From Thermus thermamylovorans (GTDB lineage Bacteria > Deinococcota > Deinococci > Deinococcales > Thermaceae), in assembly GCF_004307015.1 (NCBI RefSeq), contig NZ_SIJL01000003.1, positions 149,120-188,401 on the forward strand: 39,282 bases of DNA. Direction: 5' to 3'. How positions within the stretch are numbered: the stretch's first letter is position 1; every line of letters begins with the position of its first letter. The notes under the pieces were generated by a model that saw only the letters and a list, made by a program, of their open reading frames with translations, had not been told where the DNA came from and did no database searches. Positions 21,962 to 32,126 of this stretch are shown piece after piece. Position numbers and translations under genes: made by a program.

Positions 21962-22456
21962 TTGCCTGGCCCTTGGGGCTTCCTCCTGGGGTTAGCCCTT
22001 CTGGCCTTGGCCTTCTCTCCCGAGCGGGCAAGGGCCGACGTGGAGGCCCTAGCCGGGGTCTGGGGAGCCCCCTGGAGGTGGGGGGCCGTCCGGGCCCTTC
22101 TGGGAAGCCCAGAAGCCCGCCTCGAGGGCCCCATGGTGGCGGTGCCGGGCCCAGGCCTGCCGGAAGGCTACAAGGGCCTCACCGTCCAGGGGGTCTTCCT
22201 GGAGGTGCGCACCCGGACCGAGGAGATCTGGGGGTAGAACGTCCTCGCCCGCCTCCCCGGTCCCTCCCTGCCCCGGGTCCTCACCTTCCTGGAGCTGGCC
22301 CGCGCTTTGGTCCCCCTGCCCGGGGACCGGGAAAAGCCTGCTGGGCTCCTCCTCCGGGCGCCGCCCCGGGTCCCCCTTGGGGGTGGGTGCCACGCCCCCG
22401 CCTCCTCTCTGCTAAGCTGGGGAAAGCAAGCCTGGCTTGCGAAAGGACGAACATGA
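21962..22456 (+). pseudogene. Exported-protein gene interrupted by an in-frame TAG
   Basis: From a TTG at 21962 the frame reads PGPWGFLLGLALLALAFSPE, a signal peptide, and then 70 residues of plausible coding sequence. It meets TAG at 22235-22237, directly after EEIWG. Beyond the stop the same frame stays open for 72 codons with strongly G/C-ending third positions (NVLARLPGPSLPRV, LTFLELARALV), like real Thermus coding sequence. It ends in TGA overlapping the slyD ATG. A CAG to TAG change is the simplest explanation. Alternatively a 91-aa protein ending at the TAG is real and the rest is slyD leader. No family recognised. Confidence 0.5.
22426..22440. repeat. Palindrome upstream of slyD
   Basis: GCAAGCC-T-GGCTTGC is a perfect 7-bp inverted repeat between a weak -10-like TAAGCT (22413-22418) and the slyD ribosome site. 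It could be an operator or an mRNA hairpin. Confidence 0.4.
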
Positions 22457-22920
22457 AGGTGCAACAGGACAAGGTGGTGACCATCCGCTACACCCTCCAG
22501 GTGGAGGGGGAGGTCTTGGACCAGGGGGAGCTTTCCTACCTGCACGGGCGCGGCAACCTGATCCGGGGCCTCGAGGAGGCGCTGGAAGGCCGCGAGGAAG
22601 GGGAGAGCTTCCAGGCCCGGGTGCCCGCGGAGAAGGCCTACGGCCCCCACGACCCCGAAGGGGTGCAGGTGGTGCCCCTCTCCGCCTTCCCCCAGGGGGC
22701 CGAGGTGGTCCCCGGGGCCCAGTTCTACGCCCAGGACCTGGAGGGAAACCCCATGCCCCTCACCGTGGTGGAGGTCTTTGGGGAGGAGGTCACCGTGGAC
22801 TTCAACCACCCTCTGGCGGGCAAGGACCTGGACTTCGCCGTGGAGGTGGTGCGGGTGCGCCAGGCCAGCCCGGAGGAGCTCCTCCACGGCCACGCCCACG
22901 AGGGCGGCCATCCCCACTGA
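22453..22920 (+). CDS. slyD: FKBP-type peptidyl-prolyl isomerase SlyD
   Basis: Peptidyl-prolyl cis-trans isomerase and chaperone of the cytoplasm. 155 aa. The FKBP halves (VTIRYTLQVEGEVLD and later VEVVRVRQ) flank an insert-in-flap chaperone domain of about residues 65-120 (KAYGPHDPEG, GAQFYAQDLEGNPMPLTVVEV, DFNHPLAGKDL). The tail HGHAHEGGHPH is histidine rich and probably binds nickel or other metals. The ATG at 22453 has AAAGGA upstream; a longer open frame upstream is a different, probably broken gene. Monocistronic. Confidence 0.94.
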   Translation: MKVQQDKVVTIRYTLQVEGEVLDQGELSYLHGRGNLIRGLEEALEGREEGESFQARVPAEKAYGPHDPEGVQVVPLSAFPQGAEVVPGAQFYAQDLEGNPMPLTVVEVFGEEVTVDFNHPLAGKDLDFAVEVVRVRQASPEELLHGHAHEGGHPH

Positions 22921-23302
22921 GGCTCCCCGGCTCCTGGGCTTGAGGCCCCCAGGGCGGGGTCTCCCTGCCCGCGCCGCCCCCTGGGGAGGTGGAGGGGCCT
23001 CTGGCGCTTTCCCTCGGCGGGCGCGGGGTCTTCAGGGTTCCCCATGGGGTGTTGGCGGGGGCAGGGCGTTTGTCCATAGGGACTTCGGAATACAGGAAAG
23101 ACGCGGGCCTCCGCGCCCATGGGGTCTTGACAAGTTCCAGGTGAGCCTTTTATGATACCCGCGGATGCGGGGAAAGCCTGGCCTCTAAGGCGCTAGGCTA
23201 TCCGTGCGTCCTGGGGAAGGCGGCTGGGGGAGGAAACGCGGCAACTCACCTTGGGCCCCCTTACCCCAAAAGAAAAGACCCTAGAAGGGGGTGTAAAGGC
23301 GT
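22921..23302 (+). promoter_or_regulatory. slpA promoter and long leader region
   Basis: The first 200 bp hold no gene. A strong promoter follows: TTGACA (23127-23132), 18-bp spacer, TATGAT (23151-23156). The transcript would start near 23163, leaving a leader of about 140 nt before ATG 23303. GGGGGTG lies a few nt before the start as ribosome site. Long leaders of S-layer genes are known to stabilise mRNA or take part in feedback control in other bacteria, but nothing here proves it. Confidence 0.75.
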
Positions 23303-26002
23303 ATGAAGAAAAGGCTCGTCATGCTGCTGGCAGGGCTACTGACCGTGCTCTCCATGGGCTTCGGTCTAGCCCAGTTTGCCGACGTGCCCGCCGGCCACTG
23401 GGCCCGGGAGGCGGTGGAGGCCCTGGCGGCCCGGGGCATCATCATCGGCTTCCCCGACGGCACCTTCCGGGGCAACGAGAACCTCACCCGCTACCAGGCA
23501 GCCCTCATCATCTACCGCCTCCTGCAGCAGATCGAGGAGGAGCTCCAGGCTGCGGGCGTTTCCCCCACCCTCGAGGCCCTCTCCCCCGAGGAGCTGGAGG
23601 CGGTGCGGAACGCTGTGCAGGAGCTGGCGGCGGAGCTGGCCGCCCTGGGGGTGCGGGTCTCGGCCCTGGAGGACAGCGTGGCCACCAAGGAGGACATCGC
23701 CCGCCTGGAGGCCCTCATCGAGGAGCTCAGGGCCCAGCCCATGCCTGAGCCCGGCATGGACCCCGCCGCCCTGCAGGACCTCGCCGACCGGGTGGAGGCC
23801 GCCTCCATCGCTGCGGACACCGCCCTGGCCCAGGCCCAGCAGCTCGCGGAGCAGCTGGAAGCCCTGGCCGAGGAGCTGGAAGGGGTCAGGGGCGATGTGG
23901 CCGCCCTCCGCACCCAGGTGGAGGCCAACGCCCAGGCCATCGAGGCCCTGAACGAGCTGGCCGTCCTCCTGAACCAGGATGTCCTCTCCCTGCAGGACCG
24001 GGTCACCGCCCTGGAGAAGGCCCTGGCCGAGGCGCCGGAGATCGACTTGGAGGCCTTCGCCACCCGGGAGGACCTGGCCGCGGTGCAGGAGTTCACCGCC
24101 GCCCTCCGCTCCGACCTGGTGAACCTCTCCGAGAAGGTGACGGCCCTCGAGGGGCGGGTGGCCGAGCTCGCCCGGGTGCAGTACACCATCTCCGGTAGCC
24201 TCACGGCCACCTTTGGCACCGTGGTGCTTACGCCGCCCGCTGCCGCTCCCTTTGACATCGACCGCCTCTTCGCCACCCCCTTCAGCACGGGGGTGTTCGG
24301 TGCTAGCCAGGTGGCCTCCAGCGTGCAGCTGGCCGACGTGGCCACCCGCAACCTCACCGGCGGTATCGCTACCCTTACCTTCGGGGTCAGGAACACCGCC
24401 CCCGCGGCCACGGGGGTGGCGGTCAGCGAGGCCAGCGCCACTCTCTGGTTTGGCATCTACGGAACCACTTTTGTAGCATCCCCAGACCCTCGTGCCCGTA
24501 TTGACGCGGTCAGCGTACGGGGAACTGTGGACGGCCAGGCCTTCACCGTGGCCTACAGCCGCGCCGCCAGCTCCTTCCGCTTCAACGACTACCTCTTCGT
24601 GAACAACGACCCCGCGGTGGGTGACCCCCGCCAGGGCGTGGTGGCCACCTTCACCGGGAGCAAGCTTCCCCTCACTCCCTCGGTCACCGTGGTGGCCGGG
24701 GTGAGCGATGGGGCCAACAGTCTCGTCAACAACTACTTCGGCATCCGCGGGGCCATCAAGCCCTTCGAGGGGTTGGACCTGGCCCTGAGCTACGCTGTCA
24801 CCAACCCCAACTTTGTAGCCCGCTCCGCCTTGGGGCTGGATGGCGGTCTAAGGGTCGGGGACTTCACCGTGAGGGGTCTCTTCGTCACCTCCAAGACCGC
24901 TGTGGGCACCACCTTCCAGGACTACTTTGATCCCGCGGTGGCCGACTGGGCCTACTACGTGCGGGGCGAGGCCAAGGTGGGCCCCCTCAGCCTGAGCGCC
25001 AACTACCGGGCCATCGACCCTGACTACGCGAACGGCGTGGCAGGCATGTCGGAGGCCCACCGGGCCTACTACGGGGGTGTGCAGGGCTTCCAGTCCCCTG
25101 CTCCTTACCCGGCTGACGAGCGCGGCCTAGGTGTCAACCTCTCCGCCGCCCTGGGTCCGGTGGCCGTGGAGGCCTACGGCGACAGCTACAACACCTACAA
25201 CGCGCCTCCGGGCAACTTCACCACCGATCTGGGCGTCGCTGGCCGCATCGCCCTCTTCTCCGGCTTCAGCCTGCGGGTGGCCTACGACACCAGCTACGGC
25301 AGCGGGGCCAACTACTTTGACCTGACCACCCAGATCCCCTCCAACGTCACCGGAGTCACGGGTGTAACCGCCACGCTCCGCCACGACGGGGCGGCCCGCG
25401 ATGCTCTGGTGAAGGACCTCAACCTCACCCTCCAGGGCCGGTACGATACCCTGACCCCGGGCAACCCCTTTGGCCTGGCAGTCTTTGGCGACTACAAGCT
25501 GGCCCTTGGTCCTCTCAGCCTGGACCGGATCGTCTTCCGTTACAACGACCCCAACCTGAGCGTTTCCAATAACGAGACCCTCAAGGGCGGGGTGCAGGCC
25601 TCCGCGGACCTGGGCGCCCTGGGCCTGCCCTTCAAGCCCCGGGTCCTTGGGGAGGTGGTGGGGCGGCGCACCGAGGCTGGCGGCGGTGCCTTGGTTACCG
25701 AGCTGAAGTGGGGTCTGGGCCTGGCCCTAGGCGAGTTCCTCTTCCCGGGCTCCAGCCTCGAGGCCCGCTACGCCCAGTACCGGGCGGGCAACGTGGCCAG
25801 CGTGACCACGGGCGCCTTTGACCAGGCCTTCTCGCCTGCCCACGATCAGCTTTACTCCGGCTCTGGCGGTACCAGCGGCAGCCTGGCTGGCTTCAACGTC
25901 ACCTGGCGCTACTACGACTTCCGCGCGGACTACGGCGAGTACCTGAGGGATACCGGCGACCACGCCCGCACCTTCCGCGTGACCTACACCGTGCGCTTCT
26001 AG
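23303..26002 (+). CDS. slpA: SLH-domain S-layer/outer-envelope protein (SlpA type)
   Basis: Major surface protein of Thermus, linking envelope layers. 899 aa. Signal peptide of 23 residues (cleavage after GLA). One SLH domain at about 25-75 ([38 protein letters not shown]) anchors to pyruvylated cell-wall polymer. An Ala/Leu/Glu-rich coiled coil follows at about 75-290. The remaining 600 residues alternate strands and end TYTVRF, as in outer-membrane beta-barrels. The SLH-coil-barrel build fits SlpA, the most abundant protein of the Thermus and Deinococcus envelope. Strong own promoter; strong terminator after it. Related proteins such as Omp-type SLH porins have the same plan, so the name is by family. 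Confidence 0.93.
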   Translation: MKKRLVMLLAGLLTVLSMGFGLAQFADVPAGHWAREAVEALAARGIIIGFPDGTFRGNENLTRYQAALIIYRLLQQIEEELQAAGVSPTLEALSPEELEAVRNAVQELAAELAALGVRVSALEDSVATKEDIARLEALIEELRAQPMPEPGMDPAALQDLADRVEAASIAADTALAQAQQLAEQLEALAEELEGVRGDVAALRTQVEANAQAIEALNELAVLLNQDVLSLQDRVTALEKALAEAPEIDLEAFATREDLAAVQEFTAALRSDLVNLSEKVTALEGRVAELARVQYTISGSLTATFGTVVLTPPAAAPFDIDRLFATPFSTGVFGASQVASSVQLADVATRNLTGGIATLTFGVRNTAPAATGVAVSEASATLWFGIYGTTFVASPDPRARIDAVSVRGTVDGQAFTVAYSRAASSFRFNDYLFVNNDPAVGDPRQGVVATFTGSKLPLTPSVTVVAGVSDGANSLVNNYFGIRGAIKPFEGLDLALSYAVTNPNFVARSALGLDGGLRVGDFTVRGLFVTSKTAVGTTFQDYFDPAVADWAYYVRGEAKVGPLSLSANYRAIDPDYANGVAGMSEAHRAYYGGVQGFQSPAPYPADERGLGVNLSAALGPVAVEAYGDSYNTYNAPPGNFTTDLGVAGRIALFSGFSLRVAYDTSYGSGANYFDLTTQIPSNVTGVTGVTATLRHDGAARDALVKDLNLTLQGRYDTLTPGNPFGLAVFGDYKLALGPLSLDRIVFRYNDPNLSVSNNETLKGGVQASADLGALGLPFKPRVLGEVVGRRTEAGGGALVTELKWGLGLALGEFLFPGSSLEARYAQYRAGNVASVTTGAFDQAFSPAHDQLYSGSGGTSGSLAGFNVTWRYYDFRADYGEYLRDTGDHARTFRVTYTVRF

Positions 26003-26017
26003 GCCGGAGGGCCGGGA

Positions 26018-26051
26018 GGGCCCCCGCCCAACAGGGCGGGGGCCCTTTTTT
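26018..26051 (+). terminator. Intrinsic terminator of slpA
   Basis: Perfect 12-bp stem GGGCCCCCGCCC (26018-26029) and complement (26034-26045) around the loop AACA, followed by six T. It is the clearest rho-independent terminator of the window. Confidence 0.95.
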
Positions 26052-26081
26052 CCGCCCCCCAGGCCCCCTAGACTGGGAGGG

Positions 26082-28076
26082 ATGACCTTCCGCTACCTTG
26101 GCCCCGAGCCCAGGGGGGACCAGCCCAAGGCCACCCGCGAACTGGTGGAGGCCCTGAGGGATGGAGAGCGCTTCGTCACCCTCCTGGGGGCCACGGGGAC
26201 GGGGAAGACGGTGACCATGGCCAAGGCCATCGAGGCCCTGGGGCGGCCCGCCCTGGTCCTGGCCCCCAACAAGATCCTGGCGGCGCAGCTGGCCGCGGAG
26301 TTCCGGGAGCTCTTCCCGGAAAACGCCGTGGAGTACTTCATCAGCTACTACGACTACTACCAGCCCGAGGCCTACGTGCCGGGGAAGGACCTCTACATCG
26401 AGAAGGACGCCAGCATCAACCCGGAGATCGAGCGCCTCCGCCACTCCACCACCCGTAGCCTCCTCACCCGGCGGGACGTGGTCGTGGTGGCCTCGGTTTC
26501 CGCCATCTACGGCCTGGGGGACCCCCGGGAGTACCGGCAGAGGAACCTGGTGGTGGAAAGGGGCATGATCTACCCCCGGGAGGCCCTCCTGGAGCGCCTT
26601 TTGGAGCTGGGCTACGAGCGCAACGACATCGACCTCACCCCGGGCCGCTTCCGGGCCAAGGGGGAGGTGCTGGAAATCTTCCCCGCCTACGACACCGAGC
26701 CCATCCGGGTGGAGCTCTTCGGGGACGAGGTGGAGCGCATCCTGCAGGTGCACCCCATCACCGGGGAGAGGCTTAGGGAGCTTCCCGGCTTCGTGCTCTT
26801 TCCCGCCACCCACTACCTTTCCCCGGAGGGGCTGGAGGAGATCCTGAAGGAGATCGAGAAAGAGCTATGGGAACGGGTCCGTTACTTTGAGGAAAGGGGG
26901 GAGGTGCTCTACGCCCAGCGCCTCGAGGAGCGCACCCTCTACGACCTGGAGATGCTCCGGGTTATGGGCACCTGCCCGGGGGTGGAGAACTACGCCCGCT
27001 ACTTCACGGGCAAGGCCCCGGGGGAGCCTCCCTACACCCTCCTGGACTACTTCCCCGAGGACTTCCTGGTCTTCCTGGACGAGTCCCACGTGACCGTGCC
27101 CCAGCTCCAGGGCATGTACCGGGGGGACTACGCGCGCAAGAAGACCCTGGTGGACTATGGCTTCCGCCTGCCCAGCGCCCTGGACAACCGCCCCTTGCGC
27201 TTCGAGGAGTTTTTGGAGCGGGTTTCCCAGGTGGTCTTCGTCTCCGCCACCCCGGGGCCCTTTGAGCTTGCGCATTCGGGGCGCATCGTGGAGCAGATCA
27301 TCCGCCCCACGGGCCTCCTGGACCCCCTGGTGCGGGTGAAGCCCACGGCGAACCAGATTCTGGACCTCATGGAGGGGATAAGGGAGCGGGCGAAACGGGG
27401 GGAAAGGACCCTGGTCACGGTGCTCACGGTGCGGATGGCGGAGGAGCTCACCGCCTTCTTGCAGGAGCACGGGGTGCGGGCCCGCTACCTGCACCACGAG
27501 CTGGACGCCTTCGAGCGCCAGGCCCTGGTCCGGGACCTGCGCCTGGGGCACTTCGACGCCCTGGTGGGGATCAACCTCCTCCGGGAGGGGCTGGACCTCC
27601 CCGAGGTTTCCCTGGTGGCCATCCTGGACGCGGACAAGACGGGCTTCCTCAGGAGCGAGCGGAGCCTCATCCAGACCATCGGCCGGGCGGCGAGGAACGC
27701 CAGGGGGGAGGTCTGGCTTTACGCGGATGGGGTTTCCGAGGCCATGGAGCGGGCCATCCGGGAGACGAACCGGAGGAGGGCCCTGCAGGAGGCCTACAAC
27801 CGGGAGTACGGCATCGTCCCGGAGACGGTGCGGAAGGAGGTCAGGGCCATCATCCGCCCCGAGGGGTACGAGGAAGCCCCCCTGCCCGAGCCCGCCAGCG
27901 AGGACCTCAAGGAGCGGATCGCCGAGCTGGAGCTGGCCATGTGGCAGGCGGCGGAGGCCTTGGACTTCGAGCGGGCGGCGCGGCTCAGGGACGAGCTCAG
28001 GGCCCTCGAGGCCCGCCTGCAGGGGCTGAAGGCCCCCGAGCCCCTCCCCGGGGCGAGGCGGCGGAGGCGGCGGTAA
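26082..28076 (+). CDS. uvrB: Excinuclease ABC subunit B
   Basis: DNA-damage recognition helicase of nucleotide excision repair, working with UvrA and UvrC. 664 aa. Walker A GATGTGKT at residues 36-43. The beta-hairpin region [20 protein letters not shown] probes the damaged strand. FLDESHVTV is the Walker B-like motif [18 protein letters not shown] is the late helicase motif. The C-terminal UVR motif (about 610-645) binds UvrC. ATG 26082 has a -10-like TAGACT 7 nt upstream (26069-26074), suggesting a leaderless mRNA, though GGGAGGG also lies there. The basic tail ends RRRRRR. Confidence 0.97.
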   Translation: MTFRYLGPEPRGDQPKATRELVEALRDGERFVTLLGATGTGKTVTMAKAIEALGRPALVLAPNKILAAQLAAEFRELFPENAVEYFISYYDYYQPEAYVPGKDLYIEKDASINPEIERLRHSTTRSLLTRRDVVVVASVSAIYGLGDPREYRQRNLVVERGMIYPREALLERLLELGYERNDIDLTPGRFRAKGEVLEIFPAYDTEPIRVELFGDEVERILQVHPITGERLRELPGFVLFPATHYLSPEGLEEILKEIEKELWERVRYFEERGEVLYAQRLEERTLYDLEMLRVMGTCPGVENYARYFTGKAPGEPPYTLLDYFPEDFLVFLDESHVTVPQLQGMYRGDYARKKTLVDYGFRLPSALDNRPLRFEEFLERVSQVVFVSATPGPFELAHSGRIVEQIIRPTGLLDPLVRVKPTANQILDLMEGIRERAKRGERTLVTVLTVRMAEELTAFLQEHGVRARYLHHELDAFERQALVRDLRLGHFDALVGINLLREGLDLPEVSLVAILDADKTGFLRSERSLIQTIGRAARNARGEVWLYADGVSEAMERAIRETNRRRALQEAYNREYGIVPETVRKEVRAIIRPEGYEEAPLPEPASEDLKERIAELELAMWQAAEALDFERAARLRDELRALEARLQGLKAPEPLPGARRRRRR

Positions 28077-28093
28077 CCCCCTCGTCCACCGGG

Positions 28094-28099
28094 TATAGT
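28094..28099 (+). promoter_or_regulatory. -10 of thrS (leaderless)
   Basis: TATAGT ends 7 nt before ATG 28107, without room for a ribosome site. Confidence 0.5.
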
Positions 28100-28106
28100 G
28101 GAGCCC

Positions 28107-30086
28107 ATGGTGGTCTACCTGCCGGACGGCAAGCCGCTGGAGGTGGGGGAGGGGGCCACCGCCTGGGATGTGGTCCGGGCCCTCGAGCCCGCCCTGGCCC
28201 CGCGGGCGGTGGGGGCCCTGGTGGAGGGGGAGCTCTACGACCTCCTGAGGCCCCTCCCCCCGGGGGCCCGGGTGCGCCTCCTCACGGAGGAGGACCCCGA
28301 GTACCAGCTCCTCTTCCGCCACACCCTGGCCCACGTCTTGGCCCAGGCGGTGAGGGAACACTTCGCCGAGAAGGGCTACGACCCGGAAAGCGTGAGGCTG
28401 GGCGTGGGCCCGGTGATCGAGAAGGGCTTCTACTACGATATCGATCCCCCCGAGCCCCTCTCCGACGAGGACCTGCCCGCCATCGAGGCGAGGATGCGGG
28501 CCATCCTGCAAAAGGACCTCCCCTTGCGGCGCTTCGTCCTCCCGCGGGAGGAGGCCCTGGCCCGCTACCAGGGCAAGGACCCCTACAAGACCGAGCTCAT
28601 CCTGGACCTGCCCGAGGGGGAGGAGGTGAGCTTCTACCAGCAGGGGGACGAGGCCTACGGCTTCACCGACCTCTGCCGCGGGCCCCACGTGCCCTCCACG
28701 GGCCGCATCCCCCCCCATTTCCGGCTCACCCACGTGGCCGGGGCCTACTGGCGGGGGGACGAACGGCGGCCCATGCTCCAGCGGGTCTACGGGGTGGCCT
28801 TCCGCACCGCCGAGGAGCTTAAGGAATACCTCTGGCAGCTGGAGGAGGCCAAGCGGCGCGACCACCGCCGCCTGGGGCGGGAGCTGGAGCTGTTCCTCAT
28901 CGACCCCGTGGTGGGCAAGGGCCTGGTGCTCTGGCTCCCCAAGGGGAACGTGATCCGGGAGGAGCTCATCGCCTTCATGCGGGAGGAGCAGGTGAGGCGG
29001 GGCTACCAGCTGGTCACCACCCCCCACATCGGCGGCCTGGAGCTCTACCGGACCAGCGGCCACTACCCCTACTACGCGGAAAGCCAGTTCCCCCCCATAA
29101 GCTTTAAGGAGCGGGGGGAGGAGGAAGAATACCTCCTCAAGCCCATGAACTGCCCCCACCACGTCCGCATCTACGCCCACAAGCGCCGCTCCTACCGCGA
29201 GCTGCCCCTGAGGCTCGCCGAGTTCGGCACCGTCTACCGCTACGAGAAGGCGGGGGAGCTTCTGGGCCTCACCCGGGTGCGGGGCTTCACCCAGGACGAC
29301 GCCCACCTCTTCTGCACCCCGGAGCAAGTGAAGGCGGAGTTCTTGGGGGTCCTGGACCTGGTGCTGAAGGTCTTCGCCACCTTGGGCCTCAAGGACTTCC
29401 GCGCCCGCATCGGCACCCGGGACCCCAAAAGCGACAAGTACGTGGGGGACGAAGCCAAGTGGACCTTGGCGGAAAGGCAGATCGAGGAGGCCGCCCTGGA
29501 GGCCGGCCTCCACTACACCCTGGAGGCGGGGGATGCCGCCTTCTACGGCCCCAAGCTGGACTTCGTGGTCAAGGACGCCCTGGGCAGGGAGTGGCAGCTC
29601 GGCACCATCCAGGTGGACTACAACCTCCCCGAGCGCTTCGGCCTCACCTACGTGGGGCCGGACGGGGAGGAGCACCGCCCGGTGATGATCCACCGCGCCC
29701 CCTTCGGCTCCCTGGAGCGCTTTATCGGCATCCTCATCGAGCACTTCGCCGGGGACTTCCCCCTGTGGCTCGCCCCGGTGCAGGTGGTGGTGGTGCCGGT
29801 TTCGGAAAAACAGGAGGACTACGCCCAGGAGGTGGTCTTTAGGCTCAAGGAGGCGGGCCTCAGGGCCGAGGCCGACCTCCGCCCCGAGCGCATGCAGGCC
29901 CGGATCCGGGACGCGGAGGTGCAGAAGGTGCCCTACGTCCTGGTGGTGGGGGAGAGGGAAAGGGCCGAGGGCACGGTGAGCGTGCGCAGGCGGCACCGCG
30001 GGAACCTGGGGGCCATGCCCCTGGCCAGCTTCCTCGAGGCCGCCCTTAGGGAATACAGGGAGCGCCTTTTGGAACCCTCCTTCTGA
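28107..30086 (+). CDS. thrS: Threonyl-tRNA synthetase
   Basis: Charges tRNA-Thr and edits mischarged Ser-tRNA. 659 aa. N-terminal TGS domain (residues 1-60, VYLPDGKPLE). The editing domain has HTLAHVLAQAV, GFYYDI and LCRGPHVPST. The class II catalytic core has MNCPHHVRIYAHKRRSYREL, including the zinc cysteine and histidine, and FGTVYRYEKAGELLGLTRVR. The C-terminal anticodon-binding domain has PVQVVVVPVSEKQ and RRRHRGNLG. ATG 28107 fits the leaderless promoter; a GTG three codons upstream is not preferred. The stop overlaps the next start in TGATG. Confidence 0.97.
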   Translation: MVVYLPDGKPLEVGEGATAWDVVRALEPALAPRAVGALVEGELYDLLRPLPPGARVRLLTEEDPEYQLLFRHTLAHVLAQAVREHFAEKGYDPESVRLGVGPVIEKGFYYDIDPPEPLSDEDLPAIEARMRAILQKDLPLRRFVLPREEALARYQGKDPYKTELILDLPEGEEVSFYQQGDEAYGFTDLCRGPHVPSTGRIPPHFRLTHVAGAYWRGDERRPMLQRVYGVAFRTAEELKEYLWQLEEAKRRDHRRLGRELELFLIDPVVGKGLVLWLPKGNVIREELIAFMREEQVRRGYQLVTTPHIGGLELYRTSGHYPYYAESQFPPISFKERGEEEEYLLKPMNCPHHVRIYAHKRRSYRELPLRLAEFGTVYRYEKAGELLGLTRVRGFTQDDAHLFCTPEQVKAEFLGVLDLVLKVFATLGLKDFRARIGTRDPKSDKYVGDEAKWTLAERQIEEAALEAGLHYTLEAGDAAFYGPKLDFVVKDALGREWQLGTIQVDYNLPERFGLTYVGPDGEEHRPVMIHRAPFGSLERFIGILIEHFAGDFPLWLAPVQVVVVPVSEKQEDYAQEVVFRLKEAGLRAEADLRPERMQARIRDAEVQKVPYVLVVGERERAEGTVSVRRRHRGNLGAMPLASFLEAALREYRERLLEPSF

Positions 30087-30877
30087 TGCGCGCCAGGTCC
30101 ACCATCTTCACCCTGTTTGTGGAATACATCTACCCGGAAAGGCGGGCCCGGGTGCGGGACCTCGTCGCCATGATGGAGGCCCTGGGCTTCTCCGAGGCGG
30201 CGGTGCGGGCCGCCCTCTCCCGGAGCGCCCGCCGGGGCTGGGTGCTGCCCCAGAGGGAGGGGCGGGTGGCGTTCTACGCCCTCTCCGACCGGGTCTATTG
30301 GCAGGTGCGCCAGGTGCGCAGGCGCCTGTACGAGGCCCCGGCCCCCTGGGACGGCCGCTTCACCCTGGTCCTGCCGGAGGGGCCCAGGGAAAGGGGCGAG
30401 CGGGAGCGCTTCCGGCGGGAGATGGCCCTCCTGGGCTACGGCAGCCTGCAAAGCGGGGTCTACCTGGGGGCGGGGGTGGACCTCGAGGCCACCCGGGAGC
30501 TGCTCGCCTTCTACGGCCTTCCCGCCCAGCTTTTCCGGGGGGAGCACCTGGGGAGCCGGGAGGAACTCCTCCGGGCCTTCCCCCTGGAGCGGGCCGAGGT
30601 GCACTACCGCAGGCTCTTCCCCCACGAGGCGCCGGAGGGGCCCGAGGAGGCCTTCCGCGCCCTCACCCGTCTGGTGCACGAGATGCGCAAGGTGCTCTTT
30701 CTGGACCCCCTTCTGCCCCCGGAGCTCCTCCCCCCGGGCTTCCTGAGCCCAGGGATCTGGCGGGGCTTCCTGGAGGCCCGGGCGGCCCTTTACGGGAGGG
30801 CCCTGCCCTTCCTTAAGGCCCTTGACCTTTCCCTCCCCGGTTTCTCATCCCCTGTTAAGGTAACCTCAGGGACATGA
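30086..30877 (+). CDS. PaaX-family transcriptional regulator
   Basis: 263-aa protein with the PaaX plan. The N-terminal winged helix (ARSTIFTLFVEYIYPERR, SEAAVRAALSRSARRGWV) binds DNA. The middle is Cas2-like and probably dimerises (FTLVLPEGPRERGERERFRREMALLGYGSLQSGVYL). A C-terminal helical domain follows (HYRRLFPHEAPEGPEEAF). PaaX itself represses phenylacetate catabolism and binds phenylacetyl-CoA; here no paa genes are present. The ATG overlaps the thrS stop (TGATG) and its own stop overlaps the solute-binding protein gene, so it is coupled both ways. Ligand unknown. Confidence 0.83.
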   Translation: MRARSTIFTLFVEYIYPERRARVRDLVAMMEALGFSEAAVRAALSRSARRGWVLPQREGRVAFYALSDRVYWQVRQVRRRLYEAPAPWDGRFTLVLPEGPRERGERERFRREMALLGYGSLQSGVYLGAGVDLEATRELLAFYGLPAQLFRGEHLGSREELLRAFPLERAEVHYRRLFPHEAPEGPEEAFRALTRLVHEMRKVLFLDPLLPPELLPPGFLSPGIWRGFLEARAALYGRALPFLKALDLSLPGFSSPVKVTSGT

Positions 30878-32091
30878 GGGCCCTCCTCTCCCTGGCGGTG
30901 GCCGGGGCCCGCTCCCTGGCCCTCCTGGCCTTCCTCCCCCTGGCCCAGGCCCAGGTGGCCATCCCCTTCTGGCACACCGCCGGCCCCCCGGGGAACGCCG
31001 TTTTGGAGGAGGCCATAAGGAGCTTCAACGGGTCCCAGCGGGCTTACCGGATCGAGGCCCGTTACGTGGGGGATTACCGGGAAGCCGGGGTGAAGCTCCT
31101 CGCTGCCCTCCGGGCCGGGGGAGCCCCCGTCCTCTTCCACGGGGAGCTCTCCTTCCTGCCCCGCCTGGCCCAGGAGGGGGCGGCCCTCTCCCTGGACCCC
31201 TACCTGCAGGGGGTGCCCCCGGACCTCTACCCGGAGATGCTGCGCACGATCCAGGTCCGGGGGCAGACCTTCGGCCTCCCCTTGGGGCTTTCCGTGCCCG
31301 CCCTCTACTACAACCGGGACGCCTTCCGGGCTCGAGGCCTCCGCCCCCCCCGCACCTGGCCGGAGCTGGAGGAGGCGGCGGGAAGGCTCACGGGCCGCAC
31401 CACCAAGGGCCTGGTGCTGGCCACGGACATCTGGACCTTCAACGCCCTCGTGATGAGCCTGGGGGGGAGCCTGGTGAGGGACGGCCTGCCCGCCTTCACC
31501 TCCAAGGAGGCGGTGGAGGCCCTGGAGATGCTCCACCGCATGGTGCAAAGGGGGCACGCCCAGGCCCGGAACCTGGCGGAAGCCCCTTTCGCCGTGGCCG
31601 ACTTCCTGCGCACCAAGGCCCTCATGGGCGTCGGGCCCACCACCGCCCTCCCCGTGGTCCTCGCCCAGACCTCCTTGCCCTTCCAGGTGGGCATGGCCCC
31701 CCTGCCCCGGCGGGAAGGGGGGGCGGTGCCCCTCTCGGGGGCGGCCCTCGCCGTCCTGCGGGGGGCAAGCCCGGAGCAGGCCCGGGGGGCGGTGGCCTTC
31801 TGGCTCCACTTCCTGGAGCCCAAGAGGCAGGCGGAGTGGGTGCGCGCCACCTGGTACCTGCCCCTCCGCAAGGAGGCGGAGCGGGAGCTCGGGGACTTCC
31901 TGCTGGACCCCGAGCGGCGGGGGGTCTTCGCCCAGGCCCAGGCGGGCCGCCCCTGGAGCCAGGACCCGGAGATGGTCCTGTGGTACGGCTTCCTGGAGGA
32001 GGCCCTGGAGCGGAGCCTCAAGGGGGGGATGCGCCCCCAGCAGGCCCTGGAGGAGGCCCAGCGCAAGGCCTTGGCGGTGGAGCGGCGCTGA
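30874..32091 (+). CDS. ABC transporter solute-binding protein (UgpB-like) 1
   Basis: 405-aa periplasmic binding protein of the family 1 carbohydrate and glycerol-phosphate group. Signal peptide (LALLAFLPLAQAQ) without a lipobox cysteine, so soluble or loosely held. Motifs: IPFWHTAGPPGNAVLEEAIRSFN at the mature start, VLFHGELSFLPRL, GLPLGLSVPALYYNRD, PRTWPELEEAAGRL and VMSLGGSLVRDG. ATG 30874 overlaps the PaaX gene (ATGA). The substrate may be glycerol-3-phosphate diesters or sugars, but this is inference. No permease or ATPase gene is adjacent. Confidence 0.88.
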   Translation: MRALLSLAVAGARSLALLAFLPLAQAQVAIPFWHTAGPPGNAVLEEAIRSFNGSQRAYRIEARYVGDYREAGVKLLAALRAGGAPVLFHGELSFLPRLAQEGAALSLDPYLQGVPPDLYPEMLRTIQVRGQTFGLPLGLSVPALYYNRDAFRARGLRPPRTWPELEEAAGRLTGRTTKGLVLATDIWTFNALVMSLGGSLVRDGLPAFTSKEAVEALEMLHRMVQRGHAQARNLAEAPFAVADFLRTKALMGVGPTTALPVVLAQTSLPFQVGMAPLPRREGGAVPLSGAALAVLRGASPEQARGAVAFWLHFLEPKRQAEWVRATWYLPLRKEAERELGDFLLDPERRGVFAQAQAGRPWSQDPEMVLWYGFLEEALERSLKGGMRPQQALEEAQRKALAVERR

Positions 32092-32114
32092 CCCCCTTCT
32101 GACAGGCCCGGTGG

Positions 32115-32120
32115 TACAAT
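32115..32120 (+). promoter_or_regulatory. -10 of second solute-binding gene (leaderless)
   Basis: TACAAT ends 6 nt before ATG 32127. It gives this gene a start of its own in addition to any read-through from the upstream paralogue. Confidence 0.5.
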
Positions 32121-32126
32121 CCCCTC

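Noticed and set aside
26865-29996. Very long minus-strand open frame opposite uvrB and thrS
   Set aside because: Composition is Gly/His/Pro/Leu-rich with no domain. It is the complement of two well-known genes and arises from the high G+C, which suppresses stop codons.
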